Shown here piece after piece: positions 36,929-46,910 of a stretch of DNA of 64,000 bases. Location: NCBI RefSeq assembly GCF_000948975.2, contig NZ_CP059735.1, positions 868,001 to 932,000 of the forward strand, in the 5' to 3' direction. Within the stretch, counting starts at the first letter, position 1. The number at the start of each line of letters is the position of its first letter. The position numbers were made by a program, and so were the translations under genes. The DNA comes from Thalassomonas actiniarum (GTDB lineage Bacteria > Pseudomonadota > Gammaproteobacteria > Enterobacterales > Alteromonadaceae). Under the pieces are notes generated by a model. The model ran no database searches, was not told the origin of the DNA, and saw only the letters and a program-made list of their open reading frames with translations.

Positions 36929-39256
36929 ATGAAAATGTCTGATGTTAAGCAATTTTCACGGTTGTGTATGCTGTTGCTCATGCTTTTACCTGTGGGGCTT
37001 GCCTGTGCCCGGGAGGGAAAATTTATTCCTGACGGCCGCCTTGACGAAGCACTGTGGCAGCAAGCCGGGCTGTTCGGGCAATTTTTTATCACCCAGCCCC
37101 TGACCTTGGTCGAAGCGAAAGAAAAAACCACGGCGCTGTTTTATACCGACGAAGCCGGGGTTTATATAGGGTTTATCAACGAGCAGGAAAATTTAACCCG
37201 GGTGGGGCGGTTAACCTTGTACGACGAAGATATCAGCGATGACTTTAACGAGGTGATCATCGACTTTAACGGCAAAGGCATCAGGGCCTACGGTTTTAAA
37301 GTCAGCCGGGAAAATGCCGCTCAGGACTCCATCTGGAGCAGGGAAACCCAAGAGTCAACCGACTGGAACGGGGAATGGTTTCATGCCTCCTATAGCGGGG
37401 AGCACAGCTGGCAGTCGGAAATTTTCATTCCCTGGACCAGCCTTTCCATGGACGTTTCCCCCAAAGATACCCGGGAAATTAAAGTGTATTTTTCCCGCTG
37501 GCAGCAAAGCTTAACCCGGCGGCTGGCTTTTCCCGCCATCGACAGTTCGCAAACCCGGTTTCTCGATAATTTTGCCGCCATCGAAGTGAGCACTGAAGAT
37601 TATTCTTCGCTGGATATTTTTCCCTATGTCTCCATGAACCGGGATTTATTGGCGCACCAAAGTGATGCGGAACTCGGGGCCGATTTTTTCTGGCGTCCTT
37701 CCCCCGACAAGCAGTTGGCATTGTCCCTGAATCCTGATTTTGGCCAGGTGGAGTCGGATGAAATCGTGGTGAACTTCTCTGCGATTGAAACCTACCTTGA
37801 GGAGAAGCGGCCTTTTTTTCTTGAAAACCATGCCATGTTTGATGTCCGCGGACCGGAGAATTTAATTCTGGTGAATACCCGCAGGGTCGGCGGGCAAGCG
37901 TTCGGCCAGGAAAACGGCGCCACCGACATAGATGTTGCCGCGCGTTATACCCAGTTCGGCGATATGTTCGAATACGGCATTTTGGCGGCATCGGAAGATG
38001 ACAGCCGGAATATCCGGGGCAGGGACTTTCTCTCTGCCCGCATCAGCTACCTGCATGATAACTATAACCTGGGCTTGTTATATAACCTGACCAAAACCCC
38101 GCAGGTTGCTCGCAAGGCGCAGGTATGGGGGCTGGACTTTGCCTATGAAATCAATAATAAGCTGCAGCTTTCCGGTGTGTATTTCCACAGTGATATTTCA
38201 GCAAACGGGCTTACGGAGGATGTCCGGGACAACGGCTGGTCGTTTACGGCAGATTACCAGGCGTATGATTTCTGGTCCCAGCATCTAACCCTGTACCGTT
38301 ACGGACGGGATCTTGATATCAATGATTTTGGCTTTGTCGAGCGGGTCAATATTGCCCAAATCGCTTATGACTCGGTTTATGAGTGGCCCAAGGGTTACCG
38401 GGCCTGGGGTATCAGTGATTTTATCCTGGAATTTGCCATGGACTATAGTGAAAACGAGCAGGATGATGATTTGCCCATGTCTGCCGAGAGCACTTTTGTG
38501 ATCAACACCCATGACAATGAAGAATGGGAATTTGAACTCGAATACCGGGAAGAAGGCATAGATGATCTTATTACCTTCGGCTTTAACCCGGCCAGGATCC
38601 CGGCAAGCCACGGGGTTAAGCTCAGCTATAAATCAGATCAAAGCCAAGACCTGATCCTGGATATGTCGGTTGCCACGGGAAAATCCGGCTTAAAGGGGCG
38701 CTGGACCACCTATGAATTTGAACCCAGCTACCGGTTGAATGAATATGTTGCCCTGGAGTTGGAGCTTACCTATAGCAAACGGGACAGCTGGCTGATTTCC
38801 CTTTATGAAGAAGACGAAGAGGATGAAATTGAAGACGAGCCGGAGGATGAAGGCGGCGAAGAGGAAGACGGGGCCAATGTGTTACACGATTACCGCCAGG
38901 AAGAATTGTCGCTGGCATTTAACCTGTCGGCACGTTTCGGTGAAAAACATGAGCTGAGGCTCAAGGTGGAAGGCGTGGGCATTAAGGCTTATGGCCTCGA
39001 TCAGTTTGCCGCCGCCCCTGATGGCGACTTGAATCCGCTTGGCCAGGCACCGGATGACTTTTTTGAAAGCGAGTTTTTTGCCCAAATCAGATACCGCTAT
39101 CAAATCAGCCCCTTATCGGAAATTTATCTGGTGTATGGCCGGGGAGGCGAGTCGGAATTTGCCCGCCCGGGGCCGTCGTTTTCACACCTGATAGAAGATG
39201 CCGTCAATCACCCGGGGGAGGAAAATATCTTTATTAAAGCCAGGTTTCATTTTTGA
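36929..39256 (+). CDS. DUF5916/CBM9-like outer-membrane barrel protein
   Basis: 775 residues: signal peptide (~1-27), CBM9-like beta domain (~30-220; DGRLDEALWQQAGLF, SRENAAQDSIWSRETQ, SWQSEIFIPWTSL), then a DUF5916 region (LSLNPDFGQVESDEIVVNFS, EKRPFFLEN) and beta-barrel strands to a terminal Phe (FIKARFHF), as in outer-membrane barrels. A highly acidic loop lies near residue 630 (EDEEDEIEDEPEDEGGEE). Ribosome site AAAGGAGAG. It sits between a response regulator and a sensor kinase, and may bind or admit an extracellular substrate. Confidence 0.82.
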   Translation: MKMSDVKQFSRLCMLLLMLLPVGLACAREGKFIPDGRLDEALWQQAGLFGQFFITQPLTLVEAKEKTTALFYTDEAGVYIGFINEQENLTRVGRLTLYDEDISDDFNEVIIDFNGKGIRAYGFKVSRENAAQDSIWSRETQESTDWNGEWFHASYSGEHSWQSEIFIPWTSLSMDVSPKDTREIKVYFSRWQQSLTRRLAFPAIDSSQTRFLDNFAAIEVSTEDYSSLDIFPYVSMNRDLLAHQSDAELGADFFWRPSPDKQLALSLNPDFGQVESDEIVVNFSAIETYLEEKRPFFLENHAMFDVRGPENLILVNTRRVGGQAFGQENGATDIDVAARYTQFGDMFEYGILAASEDDSRNIRGRDFLSARISYLHDNYNLGLLYNLTKTPQVARKAQVWGLDFAYEINNKLQLSGVYFHSDISANGLTEDVRDNGWSFTADYQAYDFWSQHLTLYRYGRDLDINDFGFVERVNIAQIAYDSVYEWPKGYRAWGISDFILEFAMDYSENEQDDDLPMSAESTFVINTHDNEEWEFELEYREEGIDDLITFGFNPARIPASHGVKLSYKSDQSQDLILDMSVATGKSGLKGRWTTYEFEPSYRLNEYVALELELTYSKRDSWLISLYEEDEEDEIEDEPEDEGGEEEDGANVLHDYRQEELSLAFNLSARFGEKHELRLKVEGVGIKAYGLDQFAAAPDGDLNPLGQAPDDFFESEFFAQIRYRYQISPLSEIYLVYGRGGESEFARPGPSFSHLIEDAVNHPGEENIFIKARFHF

Positions 39257-39281
39257 CTAAGGATGGGGTGGTTTTGATTGT

Positions 39282-42200
39282 ATGCGGATAAGTGCAAAGT
39301 TGTTAATTATCGGTTTTTTGCTGACAAGCCAGTTAGCGCTTGTTGCTACCGGCTATGCCGCCCGGCAAACTTTTTCGGCCATCACCACGGGGCAGGGGTT
39401 ATCGGACAATAATATCAATGCCATTATCCAGGATGATTACGGCTTTTTATGGATAGCCACAGAGTCAGGGTTAAACCGCTACGATGGCCGGGAGATAGTG
39501 TCCTATAGCCGGGGAAAAGAACATCCCGGGCTCAGCGATGACGAGCTGGTGACTATGTATTTGGGGGAAGATAATATCCTCTGGATCGGCAGTGAAAACG
39601 GCGGCCTGATCCGTTTTGACATCGGCAAAGGAAGCTTTAGCCATATCAGCCAGGCTTTTTCACAAGATGGCCGCTTGCTGCTCGATGGCCGGCATTTAAG
39701 CAGCAATACCGTACATGCCATTACCCAGCAGGACGGCCTGCTTTATATCGGCACCGAAGGCGGCGGCCTCAATATCATGGATTTAGCCACCGGGGAGATA
39801 AGCTATTATTTTGTCGATCGTTCATTAGTAAAAAATCCGGAAAACACCCTTTGCCACAATGAAATCAAAACCATGCTCCGCGACAGCCTGGGTTTTATCT
39901 GGATGGGGACGGTGGACGGATTAAATAAATATGATCCCCGGCAAAAGTCCCTGCTTTGTTTCCGCAATCAGGCGAATAACAAGCGGTCGCTTGCTAATAA
40001 TGAAGTGGTGTCGATTGTCGAAGACGGGCAACAAAATTTGTGGCTGGGCACGGAAGGCGGCGGGGTGAACCATTTTCACCGGGAAAGCGGGCGTTTTACC
40101 CGCTACCAGCATCGGGAAAAGGATAACCACAGCCTGAGCAATGACGAGGTCCAGGCGCTTTATCTCACCCGGGACAATGCTTTGTGGGTGGCGACGGAGC
40201 ATGGCTTGAACCGGTTTGATGCCGATAAGGGGACTTTCAGCCGGTTTTTTTACCAGGGGGGGATGAACGGTTCCCTCAGCTCCAACGTGATATCCGCCTT
40301 GTACCAGGATAAGGCAGGTATTCTCTGGGTAGGCACCGAAGGCGGGGGCCTGAATAAAGCACATCCGAGTAAGTTTGCCATGGATCCCCGGGGGCGATAT
40401 CCGGGGGCCCGCTGGCAGGGACAGGCGATAACCGCTATTTATAAACCCAGCCAGGATATCACTTGGGTGGGAACAGAGAACCTGGGCCTGTGGACGTTTG
40501 ATGCCGCAACAGGTACTTATCAACACTATTTATGCCTGTTGAGGGAGTGTGAGCCGGGAGCGAGTGAAATAACCGCCATAGCAGGCGATGAACGAGCACT
40601 CTGGCTAGGAACAGACGGGCAGGGATTGCTGCGTTATTCGCTTAAGGAGCAAAGCTTTACCCAAGTTTCACTGCCATTTGAAGACTATATATCGGTGACT
40701 TCATTAATCTTGGGCAGGGATAATCAGCTGTGGATCGGTACTGAAGAAAACACCCTTTTTAAGCTGAACACCTTAACCCTGAAGAGCCAGGTTATTCCCT
40801 TAACGCCCCTGACACGGTTAAAAGCGGAATTTGGCAATGAAGTGCGCTGCCTGCTCGAAGACAGCCGGGGAAACCTGTGGTTGGGCACGGAAGAGTTTGG
40901 GGTGATTTTTATCGACCGGCAAAACCAGGCTATGGTGCACTATTACCATGAGGTAAAGAGCCATGAAGTAAAGGGCACAGGGACAGAGGAGCCGGGAGTT
41001 AATGAAAACCTCAATATCAGCAATAATGTAATCAATGCCATCAAGGAAGATGCCTATGGCCGGATCTGGATAGCGACGGCTCTGGGGCTTAACCTGGTTG
41101 ATACGGCAAACGGCCGGCTATCAAAATATTTCATCCGGGACGGTCTGCTCAGCAATAACCTGATGGATATCATTGTCGATGAATTTGACGACCTGTGGCT
41201 TAGTACCAACAAGGGCCTGATGCGCTACCAGCTCCGCACCGAAAGGTTTTCACATTATGATATTGGCGACGGGCTGGTAAATGAGCAGTATGCCAGGGGG
41301 GCGGCCTATAAAGATAGCCGGGGTCTGCTGTATTTTGGCGGGAGCACGGGCATAGACGTTATCGATCCTCAGCGGGTGCCGAAAAACCCCCATGCCCCCA
41401 GGACAATGATCACCAAATTAAGCCTGTTTGATCAGGAGGTAGTCGCGGGCGAAGGTGTGCTGCAAAGGCCTGTTTATGCCGCTGATGAGCTTTATCTGAG
41501 CCATAAAAATTATGTTTTTTCCCTGCAATTTTCCGCGTTGGACTTCACCGCACCGGAAAAAAACCAATACGCTTTTTACCTGGCGGGCTTTGATGAAAAC
41601 TGGCGTTATGTTGCCCAGCAAAACTCCGCCACTTATACCAATTTACCCGCGGGGGACTATACCTTTTACGTTAAAGGCACCAACAACGATGGCGTATGGT
41701 CACAACCCCCGGCGCAGCTGGCCATCACTATAGCTGCCGCTCCCTGGAAAACCTGGTGGGCTTATAGCGGTTATACGCTTTTGCTGCTGTTTATCATCTA
41801 CCTGTTTTTGACGGTAAAATTAAAAAGGCAAAGGGATGCCTTTGCCTTGTTGCGGGAGCGGGAAGAAAAACAGCGGCTGAAAGATAATTATGAGATGGAG
41901 CAAAGGTTTACTTCAAATGTTGCCCATGAATTAAAGACGCCTTTGGCGGAGCTGATCAGCATGTCAGAAATTGCCCTGAGGTGGCCGGATGATCCTAAGG
42001 TAACCCAAGACTTCTTTCAGGATACCCTGGATGCCGCCAACCAGATGCATCAGGTGGTGAATAATTTGCTGGCGTTGGCCAGGTGCGAGCGCGGCTTGAT
42101 CAAATTGAAATACACGCCACTACACTTGGCGGAAGAAATTCACCATGCCTGGAGCCGCTACCGGAACGAGTGGCAAGCGAAAAACATCCCCCTGCATTTG

Positions 42201-42578
42201 GATAAAAACAGCCCTTATATCATTAACAGCAGCCAGGCAGAGTTTACTTTGATCCTCAATAATATCTTGTCCAACGCCATTGAATATAGCCCGCAAGGCA
42301 GTGATATCCGGGTAGAGATTAAACAGCAGGATAATGGCGCCTATGCCGTTTCTTTTGCCAATGCCATGGAAGACCCGCTGGAACCGGAAGAGCTGGAGCT
42401 GATGTTCCAGCGTTTGTGGCGCAAAGATCTGTCCCGATCGTCAGAAAAACATTCCGGCTTGGGCATGTCATTAATTAAGGCTTATGCCGGGTTGTTCGGG
42501 TATCAATTGAGTGTTGAAATCGGCCAAGACGGATGCTTTATGCTCACTTTAAAAGAAATTCAGGCTTATAGGTTGTAA
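39282..42578 (+). CDS. Propeller-type sensor histidine kinase (Reg_prop, Y_Y_Y)
   Basis: 1098 residues. Signal (~1-26), then about 14 Reg_prop blades (~30-690; such as FLWIATESGLNRYDG, LWIGTEENTLFKLN), enough for two seven-bladed propellers, a Y_Y_Y domain (~730-815), a membrane helix (~827-848), HisKA with FTSNVAHELKTPLAELIS (His ~882) and HATPase with NNILSNAIEYSPQG and HSGLGMSLIKAYAGL. Unlike Bacteroidetes hybrids it has no receiver or AraC domain; the OmpR regulator is a separate gene upstream. Sensed ligand is probably a saccharide or other polymer product. Confidence 0.93.
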   Translation: MRISAKLLIIGFLLTSQLALVATGYAARQTFSAITTGQGLSDNNINAIIQDDYGFLWIATESGLNRYDGREIVSYSRGKEHPGLSDDELVTMYLGEDNILWIGSENGGLIRFDIGKGSFSHISQAFSQDGRLLLDGRHLSSNTVHAITQQDGLLYIGTEGGGLNIMDLATGEISYYFVDRSLVKNPENTLCHNEIKTMLRDSLGFIWMGTVDGLNKYDPRQKSLLCFRNQANNKRSLANNEVVSIVEDGQQNLWLGTEGGGVNHFHRESGRFTRYQHREKDNHSLSNDEVQALYLTRDNALWVATEHGLNRFDADKGTFSRFFYQGGMNGSLSSNVISALYQDKAGILWVGTEGGGLNKAHPSKFAMDPRGRYPGARWQGQAITAIYKPSQDITWVGTENLGLWTFDAATGTYQHYLCLLRECEPGASEITAIAGDERALWLGTDGQGLLRYSLKEQSFTQVSLPFEDYISVTSLILGRDNQLWIGTEENTLFKLNTLTLKSQVIPLTPLTRLKAEFGNEVRCLLEDSRGNLWLGTEEFGVIFIDRQNQAMVHYYHEVKSHEVKGTGTEEPGVNENLNISNNVINAIKEDAYGRIWIATALGLNLVDTANGRLSKYFIRDGLLSNNLMDIIVDEFDDLWLSTNKGLMRYQLRTERFSHYDIGDGLVNEQYARGAAYKDSRGLLYFGGSTGIDVIDPQRVPKNPHAPRTMITKLSLFDQEVVAGEGVLQRPVYAADELYLSHKNYVFSLQFSALDFTAPEKNQYAFYLAGFDENWRYVAQQNSATYTNLPAGDYTFYVKGTNNDGVWSQPPAQLAITIAAAPWKTWWAYSGYTLLLLFIIYLFLTVKLKRQRDAFALLREREEKQRLKDNYEMEQRFTSNVAHELKTPLAELISMSEIALRWPDDPKVTQDFFQDTLDAANQMHQVVNNLLALARCERGLIKLKYTPLHLAEEIHHAWSRYRNEWQAKNIPLHLDKNSPYIINSSQAEFTLILNNILSNAIEYSPQGSDIRVEIKQQDNGAYAVSFANAMEDPLEPEELELMFQRLWRKDLSRSSEKHSGLGMSLIKAYAGLFGYQLSVEIGQDGCFMLTLKEIQAYRL

Positions 42579-42812
42579 AATTGACGGTGCAGGCGCGATG
42601 ATGTTGAAATCGACATTTGTTAAAAAAGCCTGATATTAATCTATAAACGTTAAGAAAAAAGATTGCTGAGGCAAGCTTTTTATTTTGTTACCTTTATTGG
42701 TTGCTAATCCTTAAAATTGCTTTGTTCGGGAATCCGCCACCTGTAAAAATAGGCGCCATTGGCCTGCAATGTGCATTATTAAATGCACACGTCAAAATCA
42801 TGGAAGTATGTT

Positions 42813-43295
42813 ATGGACAATGTAGCCTTTTGCCTGCCAGCGCGAAATATTTACCAGGATAATTACCTGCTTGCTATGGAGTTGGGCATAGTGCCGCTAT
42901 CCGACAACAAAGCCAGCCTGACCCTTAAGGCGGCTAATTGTATGGATCTGCATGTCATGAACATAGATATGCCGGATACCGGGGTTCACCATAAATCCGT
43001 CAGGGCCAGTTTGATGACGCATCTGTTTGATGTGCAAGGGAATATTGTTAAAACCCCGGAAATGGTCGTGCTGATAGATGAGGTTAACGGCATCCTTGAA
43101 GCCTATTCGTTAACACGGGGGGAAAATGCGTTAACGGATGTGGTTTACGGTGAAAAATACCAGACACAATTGGGCGAACTTAACCGGCAAAATAAGTTTT
43201 TAAATACCTGGCTAATGAACCTTAAGGCTCAGGGGTATAGTGCTGGGCGGCTGAATAGTTATCGCTGGCGATGCGAGTCTATGCCGATAGATTAA
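42813..43295 (+). CDS. Unknown 160-residue cytoplasmic protein
   Basis: No family recognised. Balanced composition (LTLKAANCMDLHVMNIDMPD; KTPEMVVLIDEVNGILEAYS). The frame opens at 42783, but GGAAG 6 nt before the ATG at 42813 (MDNVAFCLPARN) points to that start. Stand-alone between the sensor kinase and a convergent small operon. Confidence 0.6.
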   Translation: MDNVAFCLPARNIYQDNYLLAMELGIVPLSDNKASLTLKAANCMDLHVMNIDMPDTGVHHKSVRASLMTHLFDVQGNIVKTPEMVVLIDEVNGILEAYSLTRGENALTDVVYGEKYQTQLGELNRQNKFLNTWLMNLKAQGYSAGRLNSYRWRCESMPID

Positions 43296-43391
43296 GGCCA
43301 ACAGGTTAAGGGAGATAAACTGGCAAACCATTGCCGCTGCCGGGTAAAGAAATGCCGTTTGGTGAGCCGTTATTATACCCGTTATATTGGT

Positions 43392-43724
43392 TCAAATTCC
43401 CATTGCTGCCATCTGGAATTTTGTACGCATTTTAAGCCCGGCACCTCGAAGGCAGAGTAAATAATGTTCATCTCCCCTTTTAAGGTGTCTTGCTACAGCT
43501 TGCCTGGCCTGTTTACTTGCCCACTTTATCGTGTTTCCAAAGTAATAAGGCCTTGGGATTTTGTCCATATATTGGCTGCATGACTTACTATGTTGTAAAA
43601 GCTCCTCTAATAGCTTGAGTACCCGGATGTTAATATTCCACTTTTTTGCCAGGCTACCAAATATTTGACTTAAAATTTCTTGATAATCACGCTTTTCTTC
43701 CTGGCTGATTGGTTCCATTGGCAT
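43392..43724 (-). CDS. Unknown 110-residue basic protein
   Basis: Helical, basic (VARHLKRGDEHYLLCLRGAG), no signal or membrane segment. The ATG overlaps the stop of the upstream lipoprotein gene (TAATG), so both are translated together. No family recognised. Confidence 0.55.
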   Translation of the reverse strand: MPMEPISQEEKRDYQEILSQIFGSLAKKWNINIRVLKLLEELLQHSKSCSQYMDKIPRPYYFGNTIKWASKQARQAVARHLKRGDEHYLLCLRGAGLKMRTKFQMAAMGI

Positions 43725-44236
43725 TATGCTCCTGTTGAAAGTACGGTGTCGGTTAACAGGCTATTAAGGGCTTTTTCATTGCCGGCTAAAGTTGCTTCAA
43801 CAGCAAAATCGAGTTCTTTTGCAATAACGTATATTTTAACTTTTTGATTTTTTTCATAGATAAGAAATTCCAGGGTTCCTTTTTTTGTATGTTTCCTGTT
43901 GTAGTTTGCAAGAGATTCAGCGAATGAGATTTCGTTTATCTCCTTTGGAGAATGGTAAGCATCAATAAAGAAATCATAGACTGACTTGCTTGAGCCTAAG
44001 AATTCAATTTCTTGCTTATCGATAACGCGGTATGCAGCCAGCGGGGATTTATTCATAACGAACAAAGGCCCGTCATCAATAAAATATTCTTTACTATCAT
44101 AAAGTAAAGGTAACTTTATAAGTCCTGAAATAGAAATGGCGCCAGCTTTTTTAACCTCTGTATCATGATGGGTTGCGCAGGAAGCGATAAAGAAAATTAA
44201 GAATAAAAGCAGGGGGCGGCAGTACTTAATTGTCAT
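43724..44236 (-). CDS. Unknown lipoprotein
   Basis: 170 residues, signal peptide with lipobox IASC (Cys ~20). Mature part mixed alpha/beta (YFIDDGPLFVMNKSPLAAYR; GTLEFLIYEKNQKVKIYVIA). Followed, with overlap, by the 110-residue protein. It lies downstream of the ABC exporter on the same strand but is separated by 120 nt and a palindrome. No family recognised. Confidence 0.6.
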   Translation of the reverse strand: MTIKYCRPLLLFLIFFIASCATHHDTEVKKAGAISISGLIKLPLLYDSKEYFIDDGPLFVMNKSPLAAYRVIDKQEIEFLGSSKSVYDFFIDAYHSPKEINEISFAESLANYNRKHTKKGTLEFLIYEKNQKVKIYVIAKELDFAVEATLAGNEKALNSLLTDTVLSTGA

Positions 44237-44312
44237 TTGAAGTCCTTATCAAAATTTTCCGTAGGGCCTTGGTAATTATTGCACTTAATAAAGACTTGCT
44301 CAATTTTTGAGT

Positions 44313-44338
44313 AGAACAGGGCAATATTGCCCTGTTCT
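44313..44338. terminator. 26-bp perfect palindrome after the ABC exporter operon
   Basis: AGAACAGGGCAAT mirrored exactly, centred at ATAT. It lies 20 nt past the stop of the permease gene on the minus strand. No T-tract follows on that strand. Terminator-like stem or operator of the downstream lipoprotein gene. Confidence 0.45.
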
Positions 44339-44358
44339 GTTAAAGAGAAGGTCGTGGC

Positions 44359-46875
44359 TTATTCATACCTTAACGAATTGACCGGGTTCTTACGGGCAAC
44401 CCTGGCGGCATTTCCTCCCACCGTGCTCCAGGCTATCAGCAGGGACAATATCCCGACCGCCAGGCAAATGGGCAATATCCACCAGTTGCTTATCCGGTAG
44501 GGGAAGGCTTCAAGCCAGGTTATCATGGCATAAGCGGCCAGCGGCCAGGCGATAAGGTTGGCCAGCAGTACCGGCTTGGAGAACTGCCAGATCAGCAAGC
44601 GTACGATGTCGGCGACACTGGCTCCCATGACTTTCCTGATCCCTATTTCCCTTGTTCTGCGCTCTACCGTGAATGCCGATAAGCCATACAGGCCCAAGCA
44701 GGCAACCGCGATGGCCAGGAAAGAGAACACCAGAAATAGCTGCGCTGTGGTGGCTTCATCCTGATATTGGGCGGCCATCATTTCACTTAAAAACTGCAGA
44801 TTGATGGGCTGCATAGGTACGCTTTTTTTCCATACCTGTTCAATTTTAGTGATGAGGGCAGGCACATCCCGGGTGGTAAAAGATAAATTAGCCACCCTGA
44901 AACGCGCCGGATTCAGGGTATATACAGTAGCCCTGATCCCGAACTTGATGGAGCGGAAGTAGAGATCCGGCACTACGCCGATAATGGTTAAATGCTGTGT
45001 GCCGCGGATCCGGCTTTCCAGGGTCTTGCCTATGGCCTGTTCCGGGCTGGTAAAGCCGAATTTTTTTAAGGCCGACATATTTAAAATAATGCCCGCCTTA
45101 CCCGGGGTCGTTTCACCATGTTCTACCCGTTTGATGGTATCCGAGCCATAGGCCTGGTCAAACAGGCGCCCGGCAAGGGGAGCCACCTGGTACGCTTCAA
45201 AAAAGCCGTAACCCATATTATGGTAATTGAGCAGTACCTGTTCATTGGTGCCGCCGTCGGGGGCTTGTTCTAGCAATCTGAAGTAATTGTTGTTTTCATC
45301 GTCCTGTGTCGGAGACTCGGACGAATAGACCACAGAGGTAATTTCCGGCAGGTTCAGCAATTCCTGTTTTAAGCTGGCCAGGTTGTCACCGGCGTTGCTG
45401 GTATCGAGCACCAGCTTGTTTTGACTTTGATAACCGACATCGACATTGTTGGAAAAAACAGTTTGTCCGTAGACCACCAGGGTGGCCACCACTAACACTA
45501 TTGAAGTGGCAAATTGAAATACCACCAGCAGGGTGCGCAGTTTTACCGAGCTGGCGGGCTCTGCGCTTTTGCTGGATTTTAAAATATGGCCGGGCAGGAA
45601 GCGGGACAGGTACAACGCCGGGTAAATGCCTGCGCCCAGGCCAACGGCCAGGGCAATGGCCAGCAGGGATAACAACAGCTCGGGCTCTGCGAATAAGTTC
45701 AGGGCCAGATCTTTGCCCAGGATCTGGTTATAAAACGGCAATACCAGTTCGACCGCGGCCACGGCAAAAATTAACGAGATAAATACCAGGGAAACGGCTT
45801 CGGCCAGAAACTGTATCGCTACCTGTTTCCGGCTTGCGCCCAGTACTTTTCTCATGGCGACTTCTTTGGCACGTTTACCGGCTTTGGCGGTGGATAAGTT
45901 CATAAAGTTGATACAGGCGATCAGCAATACCAGGCCCGCCACCAGAATAAAGGTATTGATCATACCGGCATCTCCCATAGGGGTCAGGTCGGGCATGTTG
46001 CCGGCGTGGCGTTTGGCATGCAGGTGCAGATCGGCAACCGGCATGACCCGCTGGCGCACCAGGTCGGTGACTGTGCTGCCGCCGTTTTCCTCTCCCAAGC
46101 GGCTGGAAAACATGTCTTTTAACGGGCTTTCATTGTCCATCCAGTAGTTTATTCTTTGCTGCAACTGCTCTGGCTTAATTCCCGGCTTTAACTTGAAATA
46201 GGTATAGACATTTACGCTGGTCCAGGTGTGTAGGGTGCCGTCGTTTTCGGGGAATAAATTAGGCTGCAGATACACCAGCAGCCCGGTATTGAGATGGGTG
46301 TTATCGGGCAGGTCTTTTACTATCCCGGTGACCGGCAGATTGATGGGGTTGTCGTTGATGCAGCAGATGGTTAAGGTTTCGCCGACGGCATCGGTTTTAC
46401 CGAAGTACTTAATGGCAACTTTTTCTGTGATCACCAAATCCATGGGTTTGGCAAAAGACGAGCTTTTATCGCCGTGGACAAAGGGCAGGTCGAACAATTG
46501 AAAGAAGCTGCCGTCTACCATAGTGACTTGTTCGGGGAAGCCATCCTGGTTGTGGCGTATGGTCATGGGATACTGGATAAAGCGCACCCCGGTCTCGATT
46601 TCATTGCTGGCATAATCCCGTATTGCCGGCATCATGCTGCCGGCAGAGCGCACGGTTTCAAACGGTTCCTGTCCGGGCATGGAATAGGCGGTGTGCATGC
46701 GCACCAGGCGGTGGTGATCGGTGAGCCAGGTATCAAAGCCGGTTTCCTGGCGTACGAACAATAAGATCAAAATACAGCTCATCAAGCCGGTTGCCAGGCC
46801 GAAAATATTGATCACGGAAAAGATGCCGTTGTTGATGATATTGCGCCAGGCGGTGATCAGGTAGTTATAAAACAT
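44359..46875 (-). CDS. MacB-like ABC transporter permease (FtsX family)
   Basis: 838 residues with two FtsX/MacB halves, each with a periplasmic MacB_PCD region and three to four membrane helices. Typical pieces: INIFGLATGLMSCILILLF, RAKEVAMRKVLGASRKQVAI, RTREIGIRKVMGASVADIVR and CLGLYGLSAFTVE. Runs with the ATPase and adaptor upstream on the same strand (adaptor, ATPase, permease order). Such exporters move peptides, lipoproteins or antibiotics across the envelope; substrate unknown. Confidence 0.9.
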   Translation of the reverse strand: MFYNYLITAWRNIINNGIFSVINIFGLATGLMSCILILLFVRQETGFDTWLTDHHRLVRMHTAYSMPGQEPFETVRSAGSMMPAIRDYASNEIETGVRFIQYPMTIRHNQDGFPEQVTMVDGSFFQLFDLPFVHGDKSSSFAKPMDLVITEKVAIKYFGKTDAVGETLTICCINDNPINLPVTGIVKDLPDNTHLNTGLLVYLQPNLFPENDGTLHTWTSVNVYTYFKLKPGIKPEQLQQRINYWMDNESPLKDMFSSRLGEENGGSTVTDLVRQRVMPVADLHLHAKRHAGNMPDLTPMGDAGMINTFILVAGLVLLIACINFMNLSTAKAGKRAKEVAMRKVLGASRKQVAIQFLAEAVSLVFISLIFAVAAVELVLPFYNQILGKDLALNLFAEPELLLSLLAIALAVGLGAGIYPALYLSRFLPGHILKSSKSAEPASSVKLRTLLVVFQFATSIVLVVATLVVYGQTVFSNNVDVGYQSQNKLVLDTSNAGDNLASLKQELLNLPEITSVVYSSESPTQDDENNNYFRLLEQAPDGGTNEQVLLNYHNMGYGFFEAYQVAPLAGRLFDQAYGSDTIKRVEHGETTPGKAGIILNMSALKKFGFTSPEQAIGKTLESRIRGTQHLTIIGVVPDLYFRSIKFGIRATVYTLNPARFRVANLSFTTRDVPALITKIEQVWKKSVPMQPINLQFLSEMMAAQYQDEATTAQLFLVFSFLAIAVACLGLYGLSAFTVERRTREIGIRKVMGASVADIVRLLIWQFSKPVLLANLIAWPLAAYAMITWLEAFPYRISNWWILPICLAVGILSLLIAWSTVGGNAARVARKNPVNSLRYE

Positions 46876-46910
46876 AGTGATGTCCTTAAAAAATACTTAT
46901 CGCTGAGGGC

